A stretch of 64,000 nucleotides of DNA from Subtercola endophyticus (GTDB lineage Bacteria; Actinomycetota; Actinomycetes; Actinomycetales; Microbacteriaceae), in NCBI RefSeq assembly GCF_021044565.1, contig NZ_CP087997.1, forward strand, positions 2,604,001 through 2,668,000. The letters are read 5' to 3'. The notes beneath the pieces are model-generated. The model saw nothing but the letters and a program-made list of their open reading frames with translations, was not told the origin of the DNA and ran no database searches. Position 1 is the first letter of the stretch. Each line of letters begins with the position of its first letter. Shown in pieces: positions 29,125-39,099 of the stretch. A program made the position numbers and the translations under genes.

Positions 29125-30105
29125 TCACTCCCCCGGGTAGACCAGCCCGATCTGGCGACGCACTTCGTCGAGGGTGCCCATGATTGCAAGCGACGCAGAC
29201 GCGGGCATCAGGGGGCTTTCGCGCTCGCCCGCCGCGATCATCCGCTCGAATTCGAAGGCCTGGTACTCCATTCCACGGGAGACCACCGGATGCTCGTACC
29301 GCTCCAACACCGTGCCCGCCGAGTCGATGAGGCGGAACGTGGTCGGTGTGAACCAGACCGCATCGATATCGATGCGCGCCTCGGTTCCGATGATGGAAGC
29401 AACGTTCGGGCCAGCCGTATCGAGAGCGAACTGCGAAACCGACTGGGCGCCGCCCTCGTGCTCCATGATGACGGCCGTCTGCCGGTCGACTCCGGTCGCG
29501 GTCGGGCTCGACGAGGCGAGTATCCGCGTCGGCAGGCCGAGAAGATCGATCGCGAACGAGATCGGATAGATGCCGAGGTCGAGCAGCGCGCCGCCGCCGA
29601 GCTCAGGGTTATTGATGCGATGAGCCGGATCAGCCGAGAGCCGCTGATTGTGGTCGGCAGAGATCGTGCGCACCTCGCCGAGCGCGCCGGCAGCGATGAG
29701 CTCACGAATGCGCACCATGTGCGGCAAGAACCGGGTCCACATCGCCTCCATCACGGCGACGCCGTGCGCAGCCGCCTCGTCGACGATCAGCTGGGCCTCG
29801 CGCGCATTGACGGTGAACGCCTTCTCTATCAGAACGTGCTTGCCCGCGCGAATGGCCAAGAGCGCATTCTCGACGTGCATCGGATGCGGGGTCGCGACGT
29901 AGACCGCATCGACATCTGCATCGGCGACGAGGTCTTCGTAACTGCCGTGGGCGGTCGGCTCTCCGAACCGGCCCGCGAATTCTCGCGCGCCCTCAAGGGA
30001 GCGCGAGCCGACGGCACTCACGCGAAGTCCCGTCGCCAGCAGATCGCTTGTGAACTGCGACGCGATCCAGCCTGTGCCGAGAATCCCCCACCGAATGTCG
30101 CTCAT
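29125..30105 (-). CDS. Gfo/Idh/MocA-family oxidoreductase
   Basis: NAD(P)-dependent dehydrogenase acting on a sugar, polyol or diol. Rossmann motif WGILGTGWIASQF (about residues 6-18), then VYVATPHPMHVENALLAI and the conserved EKA of HVLIEKAFTVN (Gfo family EKP variant), as in dimeric dihydrodiol-dehydrogenase-like members. 326 aa, normal. I used the second of two adjacent ATGs because AAAGGAG is then 4-7 nt away. Substrate not deducible. Confidence 0.85.
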   Translation of the reverse strand: MSDIRWGILGTGWIASQFTSDLLATGLRVSAVGSRSLEGAREFAGRFGEPTAHGSYEDLVADADVDAVYVATPHPMHVENALLAIRAGKHVLIEKAFTVNAREAQLIVDEAAAHGVAVMEAMWTRFLPHMVRIRELIAAGALGEVRTISADHNQRLSADPAHRINNPELGGGALLDLGIYPISFAIDLLGLPTRILASSSPTATGVDRQTAVIMEHEGGAQSVSQFALDTAGPNVASIIGTEARIDIDAVWFTPTTFRLIDSAGTVLERYEHPVVSRGMEYQAFEFERMIAAGERESPLMPASASLAIMGTLDEVRRQIGLVYPGE

Positions 30106-30289
30106 CATGCTCCTTTGTCACCCTACGGTCGCCTCGACCATCTTGCCCTACACGCGCGTCAACGCCCCAAACTGGGGCAAGACGGGCCCGGATCACTACT
30201 GGCACGCTAGTCAATAGCTACCGGCGAGTTTTTCCCCCCAATGGATCCCCACTCGCCGGCAGCCCACACTTCAGTGCATGAAGCCACCG

Positions 30290-31735
30290 TCAGGGTCGAC
30301 GTAATTCGTAGATGGTGGTGTCAGAGAGAGCGAGACTCTTTTCGACGGTATAACCCGCCCCCTCGAACAGGCCGACGTCGGTCGAAGCCTCGGAGTCGTG
30401 ATCGCTGATGAACCACAGCGTCTGCCCCGTCGGGAGGTCGTGTGCAGCGTCTACCGGGCTCCGATAATCGCCCCACAGAGTGGATGTGTTGCTCTCGATC
30501 AGCCCCACATCGTCGAATCCGTCGAATGCGTGCGGGTAGCCGATCATCAGCCCCCGGGTGTGGTTCGATTCGAAAACCACGGCGTCACCCGGCGTTGCGA
30601 CCGCCGTGAACTCTGCAGCGGCTTGCGACCAGTCGCTCTTATTCGCTTGCGGTGTTCGCAGGCCGACGTCGGTTGCAAGAGCCAAGGCGGCTATTACGAC
30701 GACGCCCACGATTCCCCACCAGTTTCGCGGTAAGACCGAGAGTGTGAAACCGATGAGCAGCGCGGCAGCCGGTATGCAGAACGACACGTATCGCGGGCTG
30801 TAGCTGGGCGAAACGAGGCTGATGGCCGCAAGCAATACGACGGGAACGCACAACCACAACAGGCCGAGCGCGACGAGCGGCGGAAACCATCGCTTCTTCA
30901 CTCGCAGAGAGATCGCAACCGCTGCCGCAAGCAGAATGAACGCCCAACAAACGATTGCGAGGGGTGGCGAGTAGAACCATTGCGACACAAAAACGTCGTC
31001 CCCGGTCACGACCTTTCCGACGCTGATGATCTGCCCGCGTTCGAACACCGAAGCGAGAATCACCGGGAGGGCGATGAGCAGCCCGGCGGTGGTGGCCAAC
31101 GCCCACCCTTTCAACGCAGCGCGGCGTACCTCGAGATCCTTTCGAGCGACCAACAAGAAGAGCCCGAACACAGGGGCGAGAAGCGCCAGGTAGAGAAAGA
31201 CATAGATCGACGCGGCGAACGCGAGAGCGAACCACACCCAGGCTCGAGTGCGGTTCTGCCGCACAAGGCTGAGCAGCAGAATCGTCAGCCACACCGCCGC
31301 GGCAGCCGCTATCGCGTAGGAGCGGCCCTGGGCGCCCATCTCGATCGTGCGGGGGAGAACGGCCGCGACAATCCCGGCGAGGATGCCGCTGAACCGTGTT
31401 GAGAGTCGTGCGCCGATCACGACCACTCCCGTGACCATGAATCCCACGGCGATCGCGCTCGGGAGTCGCAGAGAAAGCTCGGAGATGCCGAACAAGCGAA
31501 TCCAGAAATGCATGAACAGGTAGTACGTGCCGTGCACCGCGTCGACATTGAGCAGGAGCTTCGGCAGAGTGGCGAGCGGCCGAGATGCCGCTGCGATCGT
31601 GGCCGCTTCGTCGGTCCAGAACGACGGAACCCATAACCCGACGAAAGAGGCGACGAAACCGAAAGCCCCGACGGCAACCGCTGCCGGTGCCACGCGAGCG
31701 GTGCGTGACGGAGCGGCGGTGAGCGTCGTCGTCAT
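30290..31735 (-). CDS. GT39/ArnT-type polytopic membrane glycosyltransferase
   Basis: About 11 hydrophobic segments, 481 aa. The first loop contains WVPSFWTDEAATIA, the D/E-containing motif that follows helix 1 in GT-C enzymes using polyprenyl-phosphate sugars, and VHGTYYLFMHFWIRLFG follows, as in GT39 and the related PF13231 family. The C-terminal 110 residues form a soluble outer domain. ATG at 31735 is favoured over upstream in-frame starts because TAGAGT (coding strand; 31743-31748) ends 7 nt before it. May use the polyprenyl-phosphate-mannose made by the enzyme at 14070; that link is inference. Confidence 0.75.
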   Translation of the reverse strand: MTTTLTAAPSRTARVAPAAVAVGAFGFVASFVGLWVPSFWTDEAATIAAASRPLATLPKLLLNVDAVHGTYYLFMHFWIRLFGISELSLRLPSAIAVGFMVTGVVVIGARLSTRFSGILAGIVAAVLPRTIEMGAQGRSYAIAAAAAVWLTILLLSLVRQNRTRAWVWFALAFAASIYVFLYLALLAPVFGLFLLVARKDLEVRRAALKGWALATTAGLLIALPVILASVFERGQIISVGKVVTGDDVFVSQWFYSPPLAIVCWAFILLAAAVAISLRVKKRWFPPLVALGLLWLCVPVVLLAAISLVSPSYSPRYVSFCIPAAALLIGFTLSVLPRNWWGIVGVVVIAALALATDVGLRTPQANKSDWSQAAAEFTAVATPGDAVVFESNHTRGLMIGYPHAFDGFDDVGLIESNTSTLWGDYRSPVDAAHDLPTGQTLWFISDHDSEASTDVGLFEGAGYTVEKSLALSDTTIYELRRP

Positions 31736-31831
31736 GCGCGCCACTCTATCGTTTGGCCCGGCGGCAGTCGGGCAGTCGGGCGTTCGGGCCACACGGGTTT
31801 CTCGCCATACCGAATTTACTCGGCTACACAG

Positions 31832-31904
31832 GGCCGCCTATCAGAATCGAACTGATGACCTATTCATTACGAGTGAATCGCTCTACCGACTGAGCTAAGG
31901 CGGC
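31832..31904 (-). tRNA. tRNA-Thr (anticodon CGT)
   Basis: Seven-pair acceptor GCCGCCT/AGGCGGC, D arm GCTC/GAGC, anticodon stem ATTCA/TGAAT with loop CTCGTAA (CGT), T arm ATCAG/CTGAT with TTCGATT loop, discriminator C. 73 nt, CCA not encoded. Reads ACG threonine codons. Confidence 0.95.
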
Positions 31905-31940
31905 CTGGCCGGGAGTTACCCACCGGCACAGCAAGCAAGC

Positions 31941-32591
31941 TTATATGAGTGTGTGAAGCTCACGGAACGAGTTGTCGAGCAAGACGGCCATGGAATCGCC
32001 CTCAGAGCTCTGCGCCCAGCACGCCCAGGCGTGACGCATGGCCGCTAAAGCCACCAGAGCGGTCAACGAGGCGCGATCACGAAGTGATGCCTGATCAGGT
32101 ATTTCGTTCGATTCAGCACGAGTTCGGGCATCCACTTCGAGTCGGCGCTCGATGAGCGAGGTCAGCTCGACCTCGAACTCTCGAACTCTGCTAATTCGCT
32201 GAATCAGCAGGTGCGGGGCATCGTGAATGACGCTCTTGCGCAACTGGTGCAGCTCGAAATCTTCGGTGTCGGGTGTCGCGACAACGAGCATGATGCCGAG
32301 CAGCCCGTCGAGAACGGGCTGGTCGGGGCCGGCGGCCACAAACGCCTCGGCGAGTTCGGGCGGCAAGGCACCGAAATTCGAATCGCCCATCACAGCCGAC
32401 TCTTTCGAATCGAAGTAGTTGAAGAAGGTTCGGGGAGAGATGTCTGCGCGCCTGCTGATGTCGTCGACTGTGACGTTCTCGAGGCCCTTCTCACGACTCA
32501 ACTCGAGAACGGCGAACTGAATCGACCGCCTGGTCGCCTGGCGCTTTCGCTCGCGCAGGCCGAGCTCAGGCGCGGAGGCGGGTGCGCTCAT
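31941..32591 (-). CDS. TetR/AcrR-family transcriptional regulator
   Basis: 216 aa. An N-terminal TetR DNA-binding domain: ERKRQATRRSIQFAVLEL (helix 1), VTVDDISRRADISPRTFFNY (helix-turn-helix, about residues 41-60), FDSKESAV. The C-terminal domain is a generic ligand-binding helical bundle with no recognisable ligand. ATG at 32591 has GGGTGAG 7 nt upstream; GTG at 32603 is the alternative. A palindrome at 32622-32637 just upstream is a good autoregulatory operator. Targets are unknown; the next upstream gene is the S33 peptidase on the same strand. Confidence 0.85.
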   Translation of the reverse strand: MSAPASAPELGLRERKRQATRRSIQFAVLELSREKGLENVTVDDISRRADISPRTFFNYFDSKESAVMGDSNFGALPPELAEAFVAAGPDQPVLDGLLGIMLVVATPDTEDFELHQLRKSVIHDAPHLLIQRISRVREFEVELTSLIERRLEVDARTRAESNEIPDQASLRDRASLTALVALAAMRHAWACWAQSSEGDSMAVLLDNSFRELHTLI

Positions 32592-32621
32592 CGTATCGCT
32601 CACCCGTCAATCATTGCAGAC

Positions 32622-32637
32622 TGCGCAATATTGCACA
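32622..32637. promoter_or_regulatory. probable TetR operator
   Basis: TGCGCAATATTGCACA is symmetric at 14 of 16 positions around a perfect GCAATATTGC core, 31 bp upstream of the TetR-family start and close to where its promoter should be. Position and symmetry suit autoregulation. Confidence 0.55.
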
Positions 32638-32704
32638 CCGAAATCGTGTAAACGACTTTGCTCGTCGTTCGAACGCTGCCGGATGCCCGCGTCAGGCCCG
32701 AACG

Positions 32705-34288
32705 TCAGCTCGTGCACTTGGGGTCGGAACTCGGTACGGCCCCCGTCAAGAAGTACTGATTCACCAGGGAGTGTACGCACGACGAGGAGTTGTACGCCGT
32801 GTGCCCCTCACCGACGAACGTGATCAGCTGGGCGCTCTCGAGCTGCTTCGCGACGGACTGCGCGTCTTCGTAGGGTGTCGCGGGGTCGTCTGTCGTGCCG
32901 ATGACCAAGATGGGCTTCGCCCCCGGCGCACTCACAGGGCCGGGCGTGCGGGTCGCCGGCACCGGCCACGCCGCGCAGCCGATGTCGCCGTAGGTCCACC
33001 ACGGGCCGAAGGTGGGCGAAGCGGCGATGAGTTCGGTGTTCTGCTTCGTTATGGTCGCCGGGTCTGTCACCGCGGGGTAGTCGAGGCAGTTGATGGCGGT
33101 GAACGCCTCGGTCTGGTTGTTCTGGTACGTGCCGTCGGTGTTGCGACCGTTGTACGCGTCGGCGAGCTGGAAGGCCAGGTCTGCGTTGCCCTGCTTGACC
33201 TGAGCGATCATCTGAGACAGGTACGGCCAGCTGTCTTTGCTGTAGAGCGGGTAGAAGATGGCCGTGAGCAGCGACGACGAGCCGAGCTTTCGCCCGTCAC
33301 TCGCGGTGATCGGACTCTTGTCGACCGCGTTCAGCAGAGCCTGAACCTGCGTCGACGCGTTGTCGACGGTTCCCGAGAACGGGCAGTTCGAGCCCGCAAG
33401 GCAGTCCGCAAGATACGCGCGCATGGCGCCCTCGAAGCCCTTCGCCTGACCGAGGGTGGAATCGAAGCTGGTCGACGTGGGGTCGACCACACCGTCGAGT
33501 ACGAGCCGATTGACCTTGGTCGGGAACAGGTTGGCATACTCGCTGCCGATGAACGTTCCGTAGGAGTACCCGAGGTAGTTCAGCCCGGTGTCGCCGACGG
33601 AGGCCCGCAGCGCGTCGAGGTCACGCACGGTGCTTTCGGTGTCGACATGCCCGAGCAATGCGCCCGTCTTCTGCTCGCAGCCGGCCCCGAATGCGGTGGC
33701 GCTGGCCTTCGCGGCCGCCTGCCACTCGGCAGAACCGTGCGCTCCAGGAGTGATGTCGTAGAGGTAAGCATCCATCTGCTTGGGCGTCACGCAGCTGACG
33801 GCCGACGAGGCTCCGACGCCGCGCGGGTCGAACGCCACGACGTCATACTGCTTCTGCAGCACGGGGTCGACAGCGAAGTCGGCGCTGTTCTTCAGAAAGT
33901 CGACGGCCGAGACGCCCGGGCCGCCCGGGTTGACGAAGAGCGTGCCGAGCTTTGTGCCGCCGCCGGCCGGCTTCTTGATGAGGGCGAGCGAGATCGTGTC
34001 GCCGCTCGGATTGCTCCAATCGAGCGGAACCGTGGCGGTCGCGCACTCGAACGAGCCGTTGCAGCTGCTCCAATCGAGCGACTGGTCGTAGAACGGCTGC
34101 AGTGCCGCGTCGACCTTCTCACCCGTGGGCGTCGAGGCGCCCGCTGATTGGCCGTCGGTGGCTCCCGAGGCGGAACTGAACCAGGTCGAGCATCCAGAGA
34201 GCACAAGGGCGGCCGAAACCGCGGCGGCGGCCAGCGCGAGGGCTCGGCCGCGGCGGCGCGCCGAACGGGGGCGGGGTGGAACAGTCAC
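32705..34288 (-). CDS. secreted lipoprotein alpha/beta hydrolase, S33 tripeptidyl aminopeptidase-like
   Basis: 527 aa exported lipoprotein: Arg-rich N-terminus, hydrophobic stretch and lipobox LSGC (Cys about residue 33). The alpha/beta hydrolase fold has LFVNPGGPGVSAVDFL (oxyanion region), nucleophile elbow YLGYSYGTFIG, then a TAP-like C-terminal segment with Asp in IGTTDDPATPYEDA and His in GEGHTAYNS. The family releases tripeptides or acts as esterases at the cell surface. GTG start follows GAAAGG and overlaps the holB stop (GTGA). Last gene of the topA-tmk-holB set. Confidence 0.88.
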   Translation of the reverse strand: MTVPPRPRSARRRGRALALAAAAVSAALVLSGCSTWFSSASGATDGQSAGASTPTGEKVDAALQPFYDQSLDWSSCNGSFECATATVPLDWSNPSGDTISLALIKKPAGGGTKLGTLFVNPGGPGVSAVDFLKNSADFAVDPVLQKQYDVVAFDPRGVGASSAVSCVTPKQMDAYLYDITPGAHGSAEWQAAAKASATAFGAGCEQKTGALLGHVDTESTVRDLDALRASVGDTGLNYLGYSYGTFIGSEYANLFPTKVNRLVLDGVVDPTSTSFDSTLGQAKGFEGAMRAYLADCLAGSNCPFSGTVDNASTQVQALLNAVDKSPITASDGRKLGSSSLLTAIFYPLYSKDSWPYLSQMIAQVKQGNADLAFQLADAYNGRNTDGTYQNNQTEAFTAINCLDYPAVTDPATITKQNTELIAASPTFGPWWTYGDIGCAAWPVPATRTPGPVSAPGAKPILVIGTTDDPATPYEDAQSVAKQLESAQLITFVGEGHTAYNSSSCVHSLVNQYFLTGAVPSSDPKCTS

Positions 34289-35445
34289 AGTGTTGCCTTT
34301 CGCTGTGGTGACGCAACGGTGACAAGCATGGCCTCCAGCGCCAGAGCAGGTGTTACATTTCGTGAAATTCTCAGCCGGGCCGCAGCAATTGCATCCATGA
34401 TTGCCAGCGTTTCTGCAGGGTCGGAATCGCGCGCCACCCGCACGAGCCGCTCTTCGATGGCGAGGTTGATGAGCTCGAGTTCGGAGTCGAGCTGCAGCAG
34501 CAGAACATCACGGTACAGCGAGAGCAGATCGACCAGAATGCGGTCGATTCCGTCGCGCAGGCTTCGTGTGGCCCGACGTTTCTGATCGTCTTCGAGCGCC
34601 TTCACCTGCGAGCGCAGACCCATCGGAACCGCCTGTCCCGGCTCGACGCCGAGCGTGCGCAGCGTGTTCTCGCGCTCTTCGGCGTCGCGCTCTTCGGTGA
34701 TGGCCTCGGCATCGTCTTTCGCCAGCTCGAGCAGGCGGGCGGCGGCGACCACCGCCTCGGGAACGGTCTGGATGCCCAGAGCGATGTTCAGCGTCTCTTC
34801 ACGCCGGGCGCGAGCGTCGTCGTTCGTGGCCAGCCGATGCGCCATGCCGATGTGACTCTGCGCCTCGCGCGCCGCGCGCTCGGCCGTCTCGTGGTCGACC
34901 CCGTCGCGTCGCTCCAGAAGGCGCGCGACGTCACTCGCACTCGGAACACGCAGGCGCACCGAACGCACCCGCGACCGGATGGTGGGCAGCAGGTCGGCCT
35001 CGCTCGGAGCGCACAGAATCCACACCGTGCGCTCGGGCGGCTCTTCGAGCGCCTTCAGCAGAACGTTCGAGGTGCGTTCGACCATGCGGTCGGCGTCTTC
35101 GATGACCATCACGCGGTAGCGCGAGACCGACGGCGAGAACTGCGAACTCGTCACCAGCGAACGCACCTCGTCGATGGAGATGATGACCCGGTCGGTGGCG
35201 AGCACAGCGAGATCGGGGTGCGTGCGTGCGGCCACCTGACGGCAATCGGGGCAGACCCCGCACCCCCCATTGCGGCAGAGCAGCGCCGACGCGAACGCGT
35301 AGGCGAGGTTCGAACGGCCCGACCCGGGTGGCCCGGTGATGAGCCAGGAGTGCGTCATGGCCGACTGCTGCGTCGACTCGCCCGCGGCCGCGCGAAAGAC
35401 CTCGATGGCCTCGGGCTGGCCGGTCAGTTCGTTCCACACGCTCAT
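34285..35445 (-). CDS. holB: DNA polymerase III subunit delta'
   Basis: Clamp-loader subunit, 386 aa. AAA+ core with a modified Walker A (GPPGSGRSNLAYAFAS, about residues 38-53), a four-Cys zinc module (CRNGGCGVCPDC) and sensor/SRC-like region VIEDADRMVERTSNVLLKALEEPP. The degenerate P-loop fits delta', which does not hydrolyse ATP. ATG start; 112 bp downstream of tmk. The tmk-holB pairing is widespread in bacteria. Confidence 0.93.
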   Translation of the reverse strand: MSVWNELTGQPEAIEVFRAAAGESTQQSAMTHSWLITGPPGSGRSNLAYAFASALLCRNGGCGVCPDCRQVAARTHPDLAVLATDRVIISIDEVRSLVTSSQFSPSVSRYRVMVIEDADRMVERTSNVLLKALEEPPERTVWILCAPSEADLLPTIRSRVRSVRLRVPSASDVARLLERRDGVDHETAERAAREAQSHIGMAHRLATNDDARARREETLNIALGIQTVPEAVVAAARLLELAKDDAEAITEERDAEERENTLRTLGVEPGQAVPMGLRSQVKALEDDQKRRATRSLRDGIDRILVDLLSLYRDVLLLQLDSELELINLAIEERLVRVARDSDPAETLAIMDAIAAARLRISRNVTPALALEAMLVTVASPQRKATL

Positions 35446-35557
35446 ACAGACAACCTACCCGGGGTGGCTGACACTCGTGCGGCCGGGCGGCAGGCGGCGG
35501 CTCGGGTTCGCAGAGCCGAAAGGCGGGGCCCACACCATCCGGAGCCGAATGCGCCCG

Positions 35558-36196
35558 TCAGAGCAGCGGCTGCAACCGCTCGCGAACCTGCGCCGCAATG
35601 GATTCGGGCGGCAACGTGCCGTCGACCACCACGAAGCGGGTCGGTTCAGCCGCCGCGATCTCGAGGAACGACTCGCGCACTCGGCGGTGAAAATCGCTCT
35701 TCTCGGCCTCGAGCCGGTCGAATCGTTTCTGATCGTTGTCGAGCCGGGCCCGCGCAGCGACCTCATCGAGGTCGATCAGAACCGTGAGGTCGGGTCGCAG
35801 ATCTTCGGTCGCCCACTGCGAGAGCGATCGGATCTCGGCCGCACCCAGCACACGGCCGCTACCTTGATAGGCCACAGAGGAGTCGATGTAACGGTCTTGA
35901 ATGACGATCTCGCCGCGTTCGAGTGCCGGCCGCACCTTCGTGGCAATGTGCTGAGCCCGGTCGGCCGCGTACAGCAGGGCTTCGGCACGAGGAGTGATGA
36001 AGCCGCGGCTGTGCAACACGATTTCGCGCACCTCGAGCCCGAATTCGGTGCCGCCAGGCTCACGAGTGCGCAGCACCGTGCGGCCCGCCTTCAGCAGCCA
36101 CTCTTCGAGCAGGCCGGCCTGTGTCGACTTACCCGATCCGTCGCCGCCCTCGAGGGTGACGAAGACGCCGCGGCCCGTGCTCACCGCTGAACTCAC
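35558..36196 (-). CDS. tmk: thymidylate kinase
   Basis: Phosphorylates dTMP to dTDP. P-loop LEGGDGSGKST (about residues 16-26), TREPGGTEFG, the DR[YH] motif in IQDRYIDSSVAYQGSG (about 99-114) and a LID region near RLDNDQKRFDRLE. 212 aa, normal. The GTG start overlaps the topA stop (GTGA), so it is probably translated from the topA message. Confidence 0.96.
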   Translation of the reverse strand: MSSAVSTGRGVFVTLEGGDGSGKSTQAGLLEEWLLKAGRTVLRTREPGGTEFGLEVREIVLHSRGFITPRAEALLYAADRAQHIATKVRPALERGEIVIQDRYIDSSVAYQGSGRVLGAAEIRSLSQWATEDLRPDLTVLIDLDEVAARARLDNDQKRFDRLEAEKSDFHRRVRESFLEIAAAEPTRFVVVDGTLPPESIAAQVRERLQPLL

Positions 36197-39099
36197 TTCT
36201 TCGGTGCGGCCTTTCGCGCGGGCGCCTTACGTGCCGTCGTCGTGGCTCGCTTCGCTGTGGCGCGCGGCTTCGCCGGGCCTTTCGCGCGCTTGTCGGCGAG
36301 CAGTTGAACCGCGCGATCGAAGTCGATCTCTTCGATCGTCTCGGCCTTCGGAATCGTGGCATTCGTCACGCCGTCGGTCACGTAGGCGCCGAAACGGCCG
36401 TCTTTGATCTTGATGGCCTTACCGCTTTCGGGGTCTGGCTCGTCGAAGTCTTTCAGAGCACTGGATGCCCGGCGAGCGCCGTACTTCGGCTGAGCGAAGA
36501 GCTCCAGAGCACCGGGCAGATCGATATCGAAGATGAGGTCTTCGTTTTCGAGCGATCGTGTGTCGGATCCGCGCTTGAGGTAGGGACCGAACTTGCCGTT
36601 CTGGGCAGTGATCGGCTCTTTCAATTCTGGGTCTTCGCCGACGGTACGCGGAAGGTCGAGCAGCTTGAGCGCGGTGTCGAGATCGATCGACGCCAGGTCC
36701 ATCGTCTTGAACAGCGACGCCGTGCGGGGCTTGACGGCCGCTGCGGCCTTCGTTGCCTTCTTCGCGGAAGCCTTCTTGGCTCCCGCCTTGGTGGTCGTCG
36801 CGGTCGCAACCGCGCCGGCAGCAGCGGTCGCCTGCGCCTTCGTCGCCTTCGCGGTCGAACCGGTCGTAGCCGTCGGCTCGGCAAGGAGCCCGGCTGCCGC
36901 CTCGGCAAGAGCGATCGTCGCCTCCATGTCGACCACGGGTTCTGGCTCGAGCTCGGTGATGTAGGGCCCGAAGCGGCCGTCTTTCGCCACGATGTTCTTG
37001 CCGTTGGCCGGATTCACTCCGATGACACGATCGGTGACGACGGGCGCCTCGATGAGTTCGATGGCCTTGGCGAGGGTGAGTTCATCCGGAGCCAGCTCCG
37101 GCGGAATGTTCACTCGACGAGGCGGCGAGACTTCACCGGTGGCCGGGTCGGCCGTCGCTGTGTCGTTGACCTCGAGGTAGGGGCCGTACTTGCCGATTCG
37201 AAGGGTGATCTCGTCTGAGAGCGGGATGGAGTTGATGGCGCGGGCGTCGATGTCGCCGAGGTTGTCGATCACATCGCGCAGACCCTTGTGCTCTTCGTTT
37301 CCGAAGTAGAAGCCGTTGAGCCAGTCGACCCGGTCTTCTTCGCCGCCCGCGATCTTGTCGAGATCGGATTCGAGCTCGGCCGTGAACTCGTAGTTGACGA
37401 GTTCGGCGAAGTACTCTTCGAGCAGCCGAACCACCGAGAAGGCGATCCAGTTCGGCACCAGGGCTTGCCCCCGTGGGGTGACGTAGCCGCGATCGATGAT
37501 GGTGGAGATGATCGAGGCATAGGTCGACGGGCGCCCGATTCCCAGCTCGTCGAGAGTCTTGACCAGGCTCGCCTCGGTATAACGCGGGGGCGGGCTCGTC
37601 TCGTGACCGGCGGCATCGACCGTGATGGCCTTCAGCTGTTGGCCGGCGACGAGCGGTGGCAGCTTGGACTCGGTCGGCTCCGACGGAGCGTTGCGCTCTT
37701 CGTCGCGGCTCTCTTCGTAAGCCAGCATGAAGCCGCGGAACGTGATCACGGTTCCGCTGGCCGAGAATTCTGCGGTCGTCGACGGCGAGATCGCTTCGAC
37801 GGCGGTGGGCCCGGCGGTGATGGTGACCGAGGCCGTCGAACCCTTGGCGTCTGCCATCTGTGAGGCGACAGTGCGCTTCCAAATGAGTTCGTAGAGTTTG
37901 AAGTCGTTTCCGCGCAGCACGCTGGCCACTTGTGACGGCGTGCGGAACGTCTCGCCCGCCGGACGAACGGCTTCGTGCGCTTCTTGAGCGTTCTTGCCCT
38001 TGCCCGTGTAGAGCCGCGGCTTGTCGGGCACGGTTTCGGCGCCGTACAGCGCGCGAGCCTGGGTGCGGGCGGCATTCAGCGCCTGCTGCGACAGCGACGG
38101 TGAATCGGTACGCATATACGTGATGTAGCCGTTTTCGTAGAGCGACTGCGCGACGCTCATGGTCTGCCGAGCCGAGAACCGCAGCTTTCGCGCGGCCTCC
38201 TGCTGCAGCGTCGACGTGGTGAAGGGCGCCGCGGGGCGCCGGGTGTACGGCTTCGACTCGACGCTGGCGACCTGGATGTTCACACTCGGGTCGGCGAGGG
38301 CCTCGGCCAGCGCCGTTGCCTGGGTTTCGCCCAGCAGGGTCGCCTTGCTCTTCAGCGAACCGGATTCGTCGAAGTCGCGGCCGGTGGCGATGCGGTCCCC
38401 GTTCAAGCGCACGAGGCGAGCACCGAAGTGCACCGATTCCGCCTCGGAGGCGGTAGCGGCGTCGGCGAGTACGGCGCTCAGATCCCAGTAGCTCGCGGCG
38501 GTGAAGGCCAGACGCTCGCGTTCACGCTCGACGACAAGCCGGGTGGCAGCGGACTGAACACGGCCGGCGGAGAGCCCGGGGCCCACTTTGCGCCAGAGAA
38601 CGGGCGAGATTTCGTAGCCGTAGAGCCGGTCGAGAATTCGCCGAGTCTCCTGCGCGTCGACAAGAGCCTCATCGATGTCTCGGGTGTTGTCTCGGGCGTG
38701 CTCGATGGCCTCTTTCGTGATCTCGTGAAAGACCATGCGGCGTACGGGAACTTTGGGCTTCAAGACCTCGAGCAGGTGCCAGGCGATGGCCTCGCCCTCG
38801 CGGTCTTCATCTGTTGCGAGATAGAGCTCGTCGGCGTTCGCGAGAGCCTTCTTCAGCTCGGCAACGGTTTTTCTCTTCTCGGCAGACACCACGTAGTACG
38901 GAGCGAAACCGTTCTCGACATCGACAGAGAACTTGCCGAGTGACCCCTTTTTCAGCTCGGGCGGCAGGTTTTTGGGCTCGACGAGGTCTCGAATGTGGCC
39001 GACCGAGGCTTGCACCTCGTATCCGTCACCCAGGTACTGGGCGATGGACTTCACCTTGGTGGGTGACTCGACGATTACGAGCTTTCTCGGGCCTGACAC
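36193..39099 (-). CDS. topA: DNA topoisomerase I
   Basis: Type IA topoisomerase relaxing negative supercoils, 968 aa. Toprim domain with IVESPTKVKSI (about residues 8-18) and LATDEDREGEAIAW; catalytic Tyr in YITYMRTDSPSLS (about 335-347); then four actinobacterial C-terminal topo repeats (GRFGPY/GKFGPYL/GRFGAYV motifs) joined by an Ala/Lys/Thr-rich linker, and a Lys/Arg-rich tail ending APARKAAPKK. GTG start with TAGGAG upstream. Heads the topA-tmk-holB-peptidase transcription unit. Confidence 0.97.
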   Translation of the reverse strand: MSGPRKLVIVESPTKVKSIAQYLGDGYEVQASVGHIRDLVEPKNLPPELKKGSLGKFSVDVENGFAPYYVVSAEKRKTVAELKKALANADELYLATDEDREGEAIAWHLLEVLKPKVPVRRMVFHEITKEAIEHARDNTRDIDEALVDAQETRRILDRLYGYEISPVLWRKVGPGLSAGRVQSAATRLVVERERERLAFTAASYWDLSAVLADAATASEAESVHFGARLVRLNGDRIATGRDFDESGSLKSKATLLGETQATALAEALADPSVNIQVASVESKPYTRRPAAPFTTSTLQQEAARKLRFSARQTMSVAQSLYENGYITYMRTDSPSLSQQALNAARTQARALYGAETVPDKPRLYTGKGKNAQEAHEAVRPAGETFRTPSQVASVLRGNDFKLYELIWKRTVASQMADAKGSTASVTITAGPTAVEAISPSTTAEFSASGTVITFRGFMLAYEESRDEERNAPSEPTESKLPPLVAGQQLKAITVDAAGHETSPPPRYTEASLVKTLDELGIGRPSTYASIISTIIDRGYVTPRGQALVPNWIAFSVVRLLEEYFAELVNYEFTAELESDLDKIAGGEEDRVDWLNGFYFGNEEHKGLRDVIDNLGDIDARAINSIPLSDEITLRIGKYGPYLEVNDTATADPATGEVSPPRRVNIPPELAPDELTLAKAIELIEAPVVTDRVIGVNPANGKNIVAKDGRFGPYITELEPEPVVDMEATIALAEAAAGLLAEPTATTGSTAKATKAQATAAAGAVATATTTKAGAKKASAKKATKAAAAVKPRTASLFKTMDLASIDLDTALKLLDLPRTVGEDPELKEPITAQNGKFGPYLKRGSDTRSLENEDLIFDIDLPGALELFAQPKYGARRASSALKDFDEPDPESGKAIKIKDGRFGAYVTDGVTNATIPKAETIEEIDFDRAVQLLADKRAKGPAKPRATAKRATTTARKAPARKAAPKK

